DNA of 64,000 bases from Dallia pectoralis (taxonomy: Eukaryota > Chordata > Actinopteri > Esociformes > Umbridae). The position numbers were made by a program, and so were the translations under genes. The notes below the pieces were generated by a model, which searched no databases, had not been told where the DNA came from, and saw nothing but the letters and a program-made list of their open reading frames with translations. The DNA lies in the NCBI GenBank assembly GCA_029465975.1, contig CM055730.1, forward strand, positions 15,517,774 through 15,581,773. The letters are read 5' to 3'. The first letter of the stretch is position 1; every line of letters starts with the position of its first letter. This document shows positions 50,071-60,718 of the stretch, piece by piece.

Positions 50071-50555
50071 TCTACACACACTGCTGTCTACCAAATAACC
50101 CACTTACTATCACTGCAATGACCGTCTGGACTCTCAGGATCTGTTTTCCCCGTAGCCTGTTAATTTGCCACACCGTCGTAGTACTGTGTTGGATCTGTTA
50201 ATACTATCACCTCTGCTCTGATAACAAATAGCAACAACAGTGTTTGTCCAAAAGCTGTTCCAGCCCTGTTTCATGATGTCTAGTTTATGTTTGTCCATTA
50301 ACTTGTGTGTTTGGATCCATTCATCAGTGATGACAGTTAGCATAAGTAATCTATTACTATGTATTATTGTGCCATTTTCTCTGTCTGGGTCCTGAGAGGG
50401 ATTTTATTTGATCCTTATCTGTGTCCAAAACCCGCCAATGTTATTCCAAAAGATACTGTTAAAATTAATAATTTATTATATTTTTAAATGACCTGCTATC
50501 AATTTTCCTGCTATGAATTGTGATCAGTTCTCTCTCATCCTGTCTCTCCCTCCAG

Positions 50556-50661
50556 CCCTCACCAATGTGAAGTTATGGGCCATCGACCGACAATGCTTTC
50601 AGACTATTATGATGCGGACAGGCCTGATAAAACAGACAGAATATATGGACTTTTTGAAAAG
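50556..50661 (+). CDS. prkg1: prkg1 shared exon: end of CNB-A
   Basis: Encodes LTNVKLWAIDRQCFQTIMMR, then TGLIKQTEYMDFLK, as in human CNB-A and the following helices. A split Thr codon opens it and a split Ser codon closes it. Acceptor CTCCCTCCAG; donor GTGAGG. It lies between inverted Tc1-type ends at 48990 and 52160. Confidence 0.96.
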
Positions 50662-50984
50662 GTGAGGAAAATTTCTGTATTTTTGCAATATTTTGTGCTC
50701 AGGTTGACTCAGGTTTGGCAAAGTGTATGTGATTTACCACTAATGCGTTTTGCTATTTGTTTTCTGCAACATTATCCATATTTGTTGAAGCATCTGAAAG
50801 TGCCCAGTATTTTTGGTAAAGTTGTTTTACCTCTTCTTGCTGTCTTTGGCATACAAGGTTAAACCTACAGTAGATATTAACAGAGCTTCTAGCTGAGAAG
50901 TGAAATTAAAAGACTTCTATCAAGATTTATATTGTTGCATCGACAGCCAGCATTGTATCAGGAGCAAGTGTCAAACGCTTTGTT

Positions 50985-51275
50985 GAATTCAGTCCTGGAT
51001 GTGTATGACCTCTTATGTTTGAATTCAGTCCTGGATGTGTATGACCTCCTATGTTTGAATTCATTCCTGGATGTGTATGACCTCTTATGTTTGAATTCAA
51101 TCCTGGATGTGTATGACCTCTTATGTTTGAATTCAGTCCTGGATGTGTATGACCTCTTATGTTTGAATTCAGTCCTGGATGTGTATGACCTCTTATGTTT
51201 GAATTCAGTCCTGGATGTGTATGACCTCTTATGTTTGAATTCAGTCCTGGATGTGTATGACCTCTTATGTTTTCC
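50985..51275. repeat. 36-bp minisatellite with an EcoRI site per unit
   Basis: Eight copies of a 36-bp unit beginning GAATTCAGTCCTGGATGTGT, at 50985 and then every 36 bp to 51237, with almost no divergence. The period is a multiple of three, so open frames exist on both strands, but nothing else suggests coding. Confidence 0.95.
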
Positions 51276-51894
51276 ATCTGTCCCTCTCTCCGTCCTTCTG
51301 ACTATCTGATTATCCACCTGTTCTCTCATTATCTGTGCAAAGTCTTTAGCTCATTTTCAGGGCATTTTATTCAAGCAGACTCAAGCAGACTGTTTCCCGT
51401 CGTTTTAATTAGTCATTGACAATTAATGTATAATTTGAGAAATTCTCAGGAACACCCTGCAGGGCCCACCACCACAGATTGGTTTACATGTTGTGTCTGC
51501 TCTGAAGCAAAGCCTCAGGAATAACACAGTTTTCTTAGTCTCTATAAGTTCTCCTCCACTCAAAGTCACAGTTGCTGGTCAGCTGGAAATGAAAGCAGGA
51601 CACTCGTCAGCTTTTCACTAAAAAAGGAGATGGTTTTACTATGCAACATTGTGTGGGCAATCAAGGATGGTCGAGAGCATACTCAGCTGTCTATAAACTG
51701 CTATCATAATGGAGATATGATGTTCTGTTCCAGAAAAAAGCTTTCTGAATAGATGAAGTGGTTCAGATATACTGTCCAGAGCTATTTCTAAAGTAATCCT
51801 TTTGCAGAACTCAGAGAGAGTGTAGCGTGTAGTGTACAGTAGCATGGAAGTTATTGCATTTGAAATTAATAATTCAGTTTAGCACCGATATGTG
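51276..51894. other. prkg1 intron, nothing recognised
   Basis: No supported feature. Confidence 0.3.
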
Positions 51895-52205
51895 AGGCCG
51901 AAAAATGGCACTCGGGCATCAGGACTGGACCTTATCGCAGTGGAAGAAAGTCAGCTGGTCCAACGAGTCCCGTTTCCTTTTACATCACATGGACTGCCGT
52001 GTACGTGTGTGTCATTTACCTAGGGACGTGATGGCACCAGGGAGTGTGATGCTCTGGGCAATGTTCTGCCGGTAACCCCTGGGTCCACTCATGTGGATGT
52101 CAATATGATGTGTGCCACCTAACTACAGATGCTCAGCATGCAGAGGACGCACAACAGGTGGTCATAATGTTTTGGCTCACCAGTGTATATGAATTGGAAG
52201 CACGA

Positions 52206-52236
<31 letters not shown>

Positions 52237-52490
52237 TGAGCATCCTGCCACCTTCATTAGACACATGTAGTCACAATGACTCTGAGTGCGTTGGTTACAT
52301 TTCATTAGCTTAAGCCATGCACCATTGTAGTGTGGTCATTTTTAGAGGTTCCGTGGCTTTTTAGCTCAGCTGTCTGTCATTTAAATCTTCATCAAAACGT
52401 TTGAATGGGTTAGTGGGACTCACATGTCTCTGTCATGCTTTCTTTCCGACCGCATATTAGGCAGGTGGTCATAACGTTTTGACATCAGTG
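51895..52490 (+). mobile_element. Tc1-like transposon 3' part, internally deleted
   Basis: 51900-52080 reads as decayed transposase (TWSQWKKVSWSNESRFLLHH-like, the first Asp region, then a VMLWAMF-like stretch). The terminal GGTCATAATGTTTTGGCTCA at about 52159-52178 is the inverse of the terminus at 48990. A second similar end occurs at 52465-52490, and a CA tract at 52205-52231 lies between them. Confidence 0.72.
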
Positions 52491-53055
52491 CATACATAAC
52501 TTTCCATAACAGAGGCGTTTTGTTTTTGGTGATTGTTTCATGACTTCAGGGATGAAGTCACATATGTTTCCCATAGAGAGGAGCTTCCTGACCAGCAATT
52601 TTCATGCTGTGGTCCCTGAAGGTAATTCAGCACCCTAGGCAAGGAGATGGTTGAGATTACTATAATATAGCATGAAAAATAACAGGGAGCGAGAAGTCAG
52701 AGAGATGTGGATGGATAGAGGCCTTTATTTTAATGCCTGGGTTATTTTCTCTTCATTCTGATAAGTATTTGTCCATTTTCTTTAGCCGACAACAAGCTGA
52801 TAGACACTGACAGGAAATGCACAAATCAAACAAAATACGCCTCTATGTCCTCAGTATGTGTGTGCATATGTGTGTGCATGGTACAGAACGACACAGTATG
52901 TGCAGTTTATTAACCAAATATGGTATGTTTACTGAGTGGAAATAACCAGAAACTGTATTTAGTGCAATGTCCTTTTCAATTTACAGAATTATTGGCCAAG
53001 CTTTTAACAGCCTACAACATGTGATCACTGACTTCCAGGAGATTTTATTTTTCAG
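52491..53055. other. prkg1 intron, nothing recognised
   Basis: No supported feature. Confidence 0.3.
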
Positions 53056-53119
53056 TGTTCCAACATTCCATGATCTTCCAGAGGAGATTTTAAGCAAGCT
53101 AGCAGATATCCTTGAGGAG
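53056..53119 (+). CDS. prkg1: prkg1 shared exon: CNB-A/CNB-B linker
   Basis: Short 64-base exon encoding VPTFHDLPEEILSKLADILEE, very close to the human helix that leads into CNB-B. Acceptor TATTTTTCAG; donor GTAAGA; it ends on a codon boundary. Confidence 0.95.
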
Positions 53120-53639
53120 GTAAGAAATTAATTAGTAATTTATTATTAATGAAAGCAATGATTTAGATAATATCTGCTGGAACTTCTGCAATTTTCCATT
53201 TGTGTGAAGAGTCTTCTTTTGGACATGTTAATTATACTGACAGTAGATTTTCATCATTATTGCTGTATTAGTTTAGATTGCATTTTCCTTCAGGTATGAA
53301 GCAATTGTAATTGCCATTGCAAAATGTAAAGAATCTCAAAAACATTTCTCATTTCAATTGTGCATCCTATAATATTCTCTATTTTGAGAAATGTTGGCAT
53401 GTGTCATCTCAAATGTATACACCAGTGAAACATCACAGATGACCATTTATTGCACAGATTAACTTGAGGCCAAAAGATCTAAACTTGAAAAGAAGATATG
53501 TCTGTGTGCATGTGCAAGTATATTTTATTGTGTCTCCATTTAAATGTATTTGTGAGGTGTCAATAGTAGCTTTTAATGGTTGTTTTAGGGGTACTAAAAG
53601 GTATTTTTAAACCATTTCTGCTGTCCTCTTTGATTTCAG

Positions 53640-53717
53640 ACACACTATGAGGATGGAGAGTACATTGTCAGGCAGGGAGCGACGGGAGACACCTTCTTCA
53701 TCATCAGTAAGGGAATG
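53640..53717 (+). CDS. prkg1: prkg1 shared exon: first strands of CNB-B
   Basis: Encodes THYEDGEYIVRQGATGDTFF, then IISKGM (26 codons), matching human CNB-B. The exon ends exactly at ATG with donor GTGAGA. Its last 20-odd bases and the donor are the founder of the 53-bp tandem array that follows. Confidence 0.95.
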
Positions 53718-55175
53718 GTGAGATGATTAAACTCATTACCATGATAGTATTCATCATCAGTGAGGGAATAATTAGATGATTAAACTCATTACCATGATAG
53801 TATTCATCATCAGTAAGGGAATAATTAGATGATTAAACTCATTACCATGATAGTATTCATCATCAGTAAGGGAATAATTAGATGATTAAACTCATTACCA
53901 TGATAGTATTCATCATCAGTAAGGGAATAATTAGATGATTAAACTCATTACCATGATAGTATTCATCATCAGTAAGGGAATGGTGAGATGATTAAACTCA
54001 TTACCATGATAGTATTCATCATCAGTAAGGGAATAATTAGATGATTAAACTCATTACCATGATAGTATTCATCATCAGTAAGGGAATGGTGAGATGATTA
54101 AACTCATTACCATGATAGTATTCATCATCAGTAAGGGAATAATTAGATGATTAAACTCATTACCATGATAGTATTCATCATCAGTAAGGGAATGGTGAGA
54201 TGATTAAACTCATTACCATGATAGTATTCATCATCAGTAAGGGAATGGTGAGATGATTAAACTCATTACCATGATAGTATTCATCATCAGTAAGGGAATG
54301 GTGAGATGATTAAACTCATTACCATGATAGTATTCATCATCAGTAAGGGAATGGTGAGATGATTAAACTCATTACCATGATAGTATTCATCATCAGTAAG
54401 GGAATAATTAGATGATTAAACTCATTACCATGATAGTATTCATCATCAGTAAGGGAATAATTAGATGATTAAACTCATTACCATGATAGTATTCATCATC
54501 AGTAAGGGAATGGTGAGATGATTAAACTCATTACCATGATAGTATTCATCATCAGTAAGGGAATAATTAGATGATTAAACTCATTACCATGATAGTATTC
54601 ATCATCAGTAAGGGAATGGTGAGATGATTAAACTCATTACCATGATAGTATTCATCATCAGTAAGGGAATAATTAGATGATTAAACTCATTACCATGATA
54701 GTATTCATCATCAGTAAGGGAATGGTGAGATGATTAAACTCATTACCATGATAGTATTCATCATCAGTAAGGGAATGGTGAGATGATTAAACTCATTACC
54801 ATGATAGTATTCATCATCAGTAAGGGAATGGTGAGATGATTAAACTCATTACCATGATAGTATTCATCATCAGTAAGGGAATAATTAGATGATTAAACTC
54901 ATTACCATGATAGTATTCATCATCAGTAAGGGAATAATTAGATGATTAAACTCATTACCATGATAGTATTCATCATCAGTAAGGGAATGGTGAGATGATT
55001 AAACTCATTACCATGATAGTATTCATCATCAGTAAGGGAATAATTAGATGATTAAACTCATTACCATGATAGTATTCATCATCAGTAAGGGAATAATTAG
55101 ATGATTAAACTCATTACCATGATAGTATTCATCATCAGTAAGGGAATAATTAGATGATTAAACTCATTACCATTT
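53718..55175 (+). repeat. 53-bp array that repeats the exon end and splice donor
   Basis: Twenty-eight copies (including the exon junction itself) with an exact 53-bp spacing, first GATGATTAAACTCATTACC at 53722 and last at 55153. Each unit carries TTCATCATCAGTAAGGGAAT, copied from the exon end, followed by either GGTGAGA (an intact donor, 13 copies with the real one) or AATTAGA (donor GT lost, 15 copies). Confidence 0.97.
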
Positions 55176-55438
55176 AAATACAAATCAGACACCATCATAT
55201 TGATAACTATGTCAGGTGTTGTGGTCTGGTACAGTATTGTATATAAGCAGTCGGAGAAGAGGTTAGAGATTCTGTGCTCTTGTTAACAATGTGTGTCTCC
55301 TTCAACTAGTGCAATTAGCATCTTTCTCATCTCTGTCATTCCTGGTACCTCTCCTTTTCTTTGATATTCTCCTGTGACACATCTCCTTCTCTCTTTTTTG
55401 GTCATTACTGGCTACTCTCTCTTTTTCTTACTGTCTCT
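55176..55438. other. prkg1 intron, nothing recognised
   Basis: Pyrimidine-rich; no supported feature. Confidence 0.3.
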
Positions 55439-55860
55439 GGCTGCGTACGAAATCACGTACTATGTTGAGTATGCACTACATTTAAATAAGAACGTACTTT
55501 GCGACCGTTAAAAAAGTACGTTCTATATAGTATGAATCCGGGTAGTGTGAATGGAGTCCGGACGTACTACATATGCGCCGTGTTCTACTTGTATAATCTA
55601 CCGGGCAAGCGAAGCGTGTTTCCTTCAGGTCCGCGTACTCCTACTTCCACGCATAAAGCAAACCCGCTTTTAAGTCAATCGTTTACTTATATGATGTTAA
55701 ACAAATACATTTTAACCACAAAGAAACAAAAAAAGTGTTTTCTAAAGTAGTTAAACTTTTTATTTTTATTTATTAACATTTCTAAAGTAGTTACACTTGA
55801 AGACATACTACTCTGCTCGCGTACTGTTTTTCGCAGAAGTACGCGATTTCGGACGCAGCC
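55439..55860. mobile_element. 422-bp MITE with 23-bp terminal inverted repeats
   Basis: Left end GGCTGCGTACGAAATCACGT plus ACT; the complement of the right end is GGCTGCGTCCGAAATCGCGT plus ACT, with two mismatches in 23. A TCT flanks both ends, a possible 3-bp target duplication as in PIF/Harbinger elements, although TCT is not the usual TWA target. Several internal GTACG/CGTAC motifs recur. No transposase is encoded. Confidence 0.8.
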
Positions 55861-56455
55861 TCTGTCTTAATTTCGATGTTGGCATGGAAACAAAATTTCT
55901 ATAGGAAATGGAAAATAATTGCTTTGTTATCTGTTACTCAGATTAAGTCAGGGGAGTGGTGCATTTGTGGTAAACATAATGTCAAAAAGGAATAGAACTG
56001 TCTAATTAAGGAAAATATAAGGCATTATTAAGGCAAAATATCTTATATCTCAGATGCAAATCTTTCTGTATGTTAAACAACAGCCTGTCAATTTTTTGGG
56101 ACTTCAATGCACATGTGAATAGGATTTGAATTGCTGATAGAGTCTAATTGTTTAATTATGACAACAATTTGTGTACCCGTTTGAGTAATTGAAGAGGCAA
56201 AGAGCTTGTACAGAGCTTCGGAGGCAGCAACAGAGCGTAAACCAGTTGATACGTTTACTGCAGCCTTAACTAGAACACCTGTACACTAAACAGATGGGTA
56301 CATACAGTATTATATCAGCTCTACACATCCAGTATGCCACCACAGCCACAGGGTTTTCATCCAACAGACGGGATAATTGAAGCCTGAGACCCCGTGCTAA
56401 TAAGCTTCTATTTGAAAGCCATTAGGCTGCTTAACAGTTGAACAACTGATTAACT

Positions 56456-56491
<36 letters not shown>

Positions 56492-57639
56492 ACACACACA
56501 CACGGAAACACACACACACACGGTAACACTCACACACGGAAACACACACACACGCACACACACACACATACACACACACACACACGGAAACACACACATA
56601 ATTTATGTATATTATTTTGTTATATTTGTTCTTTGGTTGTATTGTCGCAGGCTGCCGGAATGTACGCATTTCATGTTCACTCGCTAAAAGCATATTAAAT
56701 TTAAACACTTCCTGTTGTATCCGTGTTTTTAACGGATACACTAGTGACTAAATTAGCCCATGAGTTCCATACGATCCGATCTCTAAAGGTTCTGTACTGG
56801 TGGAACCTTGATACGGTAAGACCAGGTGAATGTCTCAAACTGGATATATGTTGTCAGTAACACGTGATACTTTCCATTGAGTGTTATTAGAACCCTACAG
56901 TTCCTTCTCTAAACAGAATCATGAGATGAGGCAGATTCTGAGTTTTTAACCATCAAAGACTGTAGTTCTCAAGAGTGACACTGTTTACATAGAGGAAGCG
57001 TTTTGCTCGTTTAATGTGACCTGACCGGCCTGTGGTATAATTAACCAGTTAAGCAAACACCTTGTGTATAGGTGTGCGAGGTTAGAGGCACAGGACAGGG
57101 AAAACGTACTAGGTTTGACTAATTGGATAACCGTTTGACATTCCAGCAAATTGGTATAGTGTGGTTCTGAACTCCTATTATAGTATTGCCATGTATGCCT
57201 GTGTTATAATTAGAACCAAGCTAACAAATGTTTTTTGTTCACAAAAAAGTGAGGTCTTCATTTATCTTCATCACAATGTTTTTGTCTTGGCAAGACTACA
57301 CAACCACTGAACCAAAATAAACAAGCGGAAATCATATGGGAGATGCTTAATGTAGATGTGAACACACTAACAATAAAATAAAAATGTTCTTTTTTTATTT
57401 GCTGGACATTTTTTTATGGCTCCTCTGGAGGCATTTAAATGGTCAAGGGATTTTGATGGAGCAATTAGACAGCTTTACTTTCAGAGAATAGTTCATTACA
57501 GAAGTGTTTACTTAGTACAGCACTTGTCTTAAGGTAATGTCTGAGAGTGACAGTCAGTCCCCACAGGTCCCTTCTCTCAGAATGTGTAATTGCTCACTTC
57601 TCAAAAATCGGTACCCATTTGTCCCGCCCCTGTGTCCAG
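55861..57639. other. prkg1 intron, CA repeat cluster only
   Basis: 56459-56600 is a CA microsatellite broken by CGGAAA and CGGTAA interruptions. The rest has no supported feature. Confidence 0.5.
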
Positions 57640-57734
57640 GTGAAAGTGACAAAGGAAGACAAACCCAACGGGGATCCTGTCTACATTCGCAGCATGGGAA
57701 AGGGAGACTGGTTTGGAGAGAAGGCCCTGCAGGG
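57640..57734 (+). CDS. prkg1: prkg1 shared exon: CNB-B core
   Basis: Encodes VKVTKEDKPNGDPVYIRSMG, then KGDWFGEKALQG, the first part of the CNB-B phosphate-binding cassette with the ribose-binding Glu of FGEKA. Acceptor CTGTGTCCAG; donor GTAAGA after GG. The segment KPNGDP varies from human but keeps length. Confidence 0.95.
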
Positions 57735-59310
57735 GTAAGACAATGGATAAAACTTCACCCCAAACTTTTATTTTTACCTTTTCTCTGCTTCTTATGGGGA
57801 CACACAAACTGTTAAATCTGTCCACAAAGGTATTTGGTGAGACTTATGTTCTCACAGTACTGTGGAAAGTTTTGGGCTACCTACTAAAATTAAACCATTT
57901 TCTGTTTGGAAGTCAATAGAAAGATACCTAATTACAATTAAACATAACATTAACATGTCATTTCGGTCAATTTGCCTCACCTGTTCATTTGTATTTGGCT
58001 GCTATTTCTTTTTTTTCCCTGTCAGTGTAAACCCAGTTGGGGCTCTGAGGTTGCCAATCTAATACTGTGAGTGTCTGGTCTGCAGACCTCCATTCCAAGT
58101 GGGTCCTAATTGTTTGAAGAGTGTTTTACTGTGGTCATTAACTGTGCTGAAGGACAAAGTTATAGAGGGCCATTTCATAGAATACTTCTGAAGTTCATGT
58201 GTGCTTTGGTGTCTGATAACTCTGACAGAAGCTGATCAAGCACATTAGAGGATGTTCTTCATGTCGTTCAAGGGAGTGACCTTCAGAAACTTTTTTCATG
58301 TGTGTATGCACTACGACTGTATAGAGGACTCTGGTGTAATTTTAAATTACTTTTGCCTTTGCTGATTTTTTTGTAAAATGTAGTCAATGTAGCTAGCACC
58401 ATCTTGTGGTAACTGAATGGAGGTACTTTTCCCAACATTAGCTCTATTTACTTGTGAAGCAAACATAAGCAGTGGAAGCTATTCTTAATTCTGAGATATT
58501 GAACCATTTGAGGTGAGATTCATTCAGATCTACAGTATATCAGTTATATCGCATTTTTACAGTGGGATTACATAACATTACAATACACCATTCTTGAGCT
58601 GTTAATTTCAATGGCAAATGCAGTGTACGGCACTGTAATATACAACAAAGATGACATTCTAGACTGATACTTTCAGAATAATTTAAGTGTACATGGTTTA
58701 TCAAGTTACTTTATTATTTGCCGTTTTTAACTATTTTAAATGCAGAGACATGGTTAAGGGAGAACATTTATTTTCATGTTCACTTGTATTTCCCCTAAGG
58801 ATATCTAAGAAGGGCATCTGTATTCATCCACAACAGTGTTTTGTCCACATCTGACAATCTGTCTTTAGTTCTGGGCATTGTGAGTGAATGAGGCCGACTC
58901 CGTATGGTCAGACATGTCTCCCAAATGTCTTTAAATTCATCAAACATTATTCAACGCATGCTTTTTTTAATCAATGCATGTTTTTAATCAGAAGTTAATG
59001 GTGTGTGTCAGTCCAATGCCTCTGATCTTTAATTACAATCAGTTCACATTTTCTCTGCAGTAAGACTGGATTGTGTGTGGTGTGTCAATGCATGCACTAT
59101 TTTTCTGACTTTTCACATTCAATAATGTGGCTATCGGAACAGACCTAAAACAGGGAATATTTAGTTGGATTAATAGTCATGAATTGTGAAAAAACTGAGT
59201 TTAAATGTATTTGGCTAAAGTTTATATAATCTTCTGACTTCCACAGTATGTGCAGTGTGTATGTGTAATTGTAATTCGGTGGTACCTCAGAGAAGAGTCC
59301 CTGACAGGAT
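57735..59310. other. prkg1 intron, nothing recognised
   Basis: No supported feature in 1.6 kb. Confidence 0.3.
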
Positions 59311-60718
59311 AGCACAGTATCAGGTGTAACATTAGTATCAGTATCAGGTGTAACATTAGTATCAGTATCAGGTGTAACATTAGTATCAGTATCAGGTGTA
59401 ATATTAGTATCAGTATCATGTGTAACATTAGTATCAGTATCAGGTGTAACATTAGTATCAGGTGTAACATTAGTATCAGTATCATGTGTAACATGAGTAT
59501 CAGTATCAAGTGTAATATTAGTATCAGTATCAGATGTAACATTAGTATCAGTATCAGGTGTAACATTAGTATCAGGTGTGACATTAGTATCAGTATCAGG
59601 TGTAACATTAGTATCAGGTGTAACATTAGTATCAGGTGTAACATTAGTATCAGTATCATGTGTAACATGAGTATCAGTATCAGGTGTAATATTAGTATCA
59701 GTATCAGATGTAACATTAGTATCAGTATCAGGTGTAACATTAGTATCAGGTGTGACATTAGTATCAGTATCAGGTGTAACATTAGTATCAGGTGTAACAT
59801 TAGTATCAGTATCAGGTGTACCATTAGTATCAGTATCAGGTGTAACATTAGTATCAGTATCAGATGTAACATAAGTATCAGTATCAGGTGTAACATTAGT
59901 ATCAGTATCAGGTGTAACATTGGTATCAGTATCAGGTGTAACATTAGTATCAGTATCAGGTGTAATATTAGTATCAGTATCAGGTGTAACATTAGTATCA
60001 GTATCAGATGTAACATTAGTATCAGTATCAGGTGTAACATTTGTATCAGTATCAGGTGTAACATTAGTATCAGTATCAGATGTAACATTAGTATCAGTAT
60101 CAGGTGTAACATTAGTATCAGTATCAGGTGTAACATTAGTATCAGTATCAGGTGTAACATTAGTGTCAGTATCAGGTGTAACATTAGTATCAGTATCAGG
60201 TGTAACATTAGTATCAGTATCATGTGTAACATTAGTGTCAGTATCAGGTGTAACATTAGTATCAGTATCAGGTGTAACATTAGTATCAGTATCAGGTGTA
60301 ACATTTGTATCAGTATCAGGTGTAACATTAGTATCAGTATCATGTGTAACATTAGTGTCAGTATCAGGTGTAACATTAGTATCAGTATCATGTGTAACAT
60401 TAGTGTCAGTATCAGGTGTAACATTAGTATCAGTATCAGGTGTAACATTAGTATCAGTATCAGGTGTAACATTAGTATCAGTATCAGGTGTAACATTAGT
60501 ATCAGTATCAGTATCAGGTGTAACATTAGTATCAGTATTAGGTGTAACATTAGTGTCAGTATCAGGTGTAACATTAGTATCAGTATCAGGTGTAACATTA
60601 GTATCAGTATCAGGTGTAACATTAGTATCAGTATCAGGTGTAACATTAGTATCAGTATCAGGTGTAACATTAGTATCAGTATCAGGTGTAACATTAGTAT
60701 CAGTATCAGGTGTAACAT
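59311..60718. repeat. 24-bp satellite array
   Basis: About 60 copies of TAACATTAGTATCAGTATCA plus GGTG, with 18-bp units (one TATCAG lost) concentrated in the left half. All lengths are multiples of six, so frames of several hundred codons are open on both strands (Leu/Ile-rich on minus, Ser/Ile/Val-rich on plus). Composition and lack of non-repeat coding flanks argue against a gene. Confidence 0.96.

Noticed and set aside
50927..51329. Open frames of 116-125 codons on both strands
   Set aside because: Translations of the 36-bp minisatellite.
48990..52490. Single 3-kb Tc1 element containing the prkg1 exon
   Set aside because: The sequence between the ends is mostly host intron and exon without transposase on the left side; separate decayed copies are more likely.
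53718..55175. CRISPR-like array
   Set aside because: Pure head-to-tail tandem repeat without unique spacers, inside a vertebrate intron; the same holds for the other arrays.
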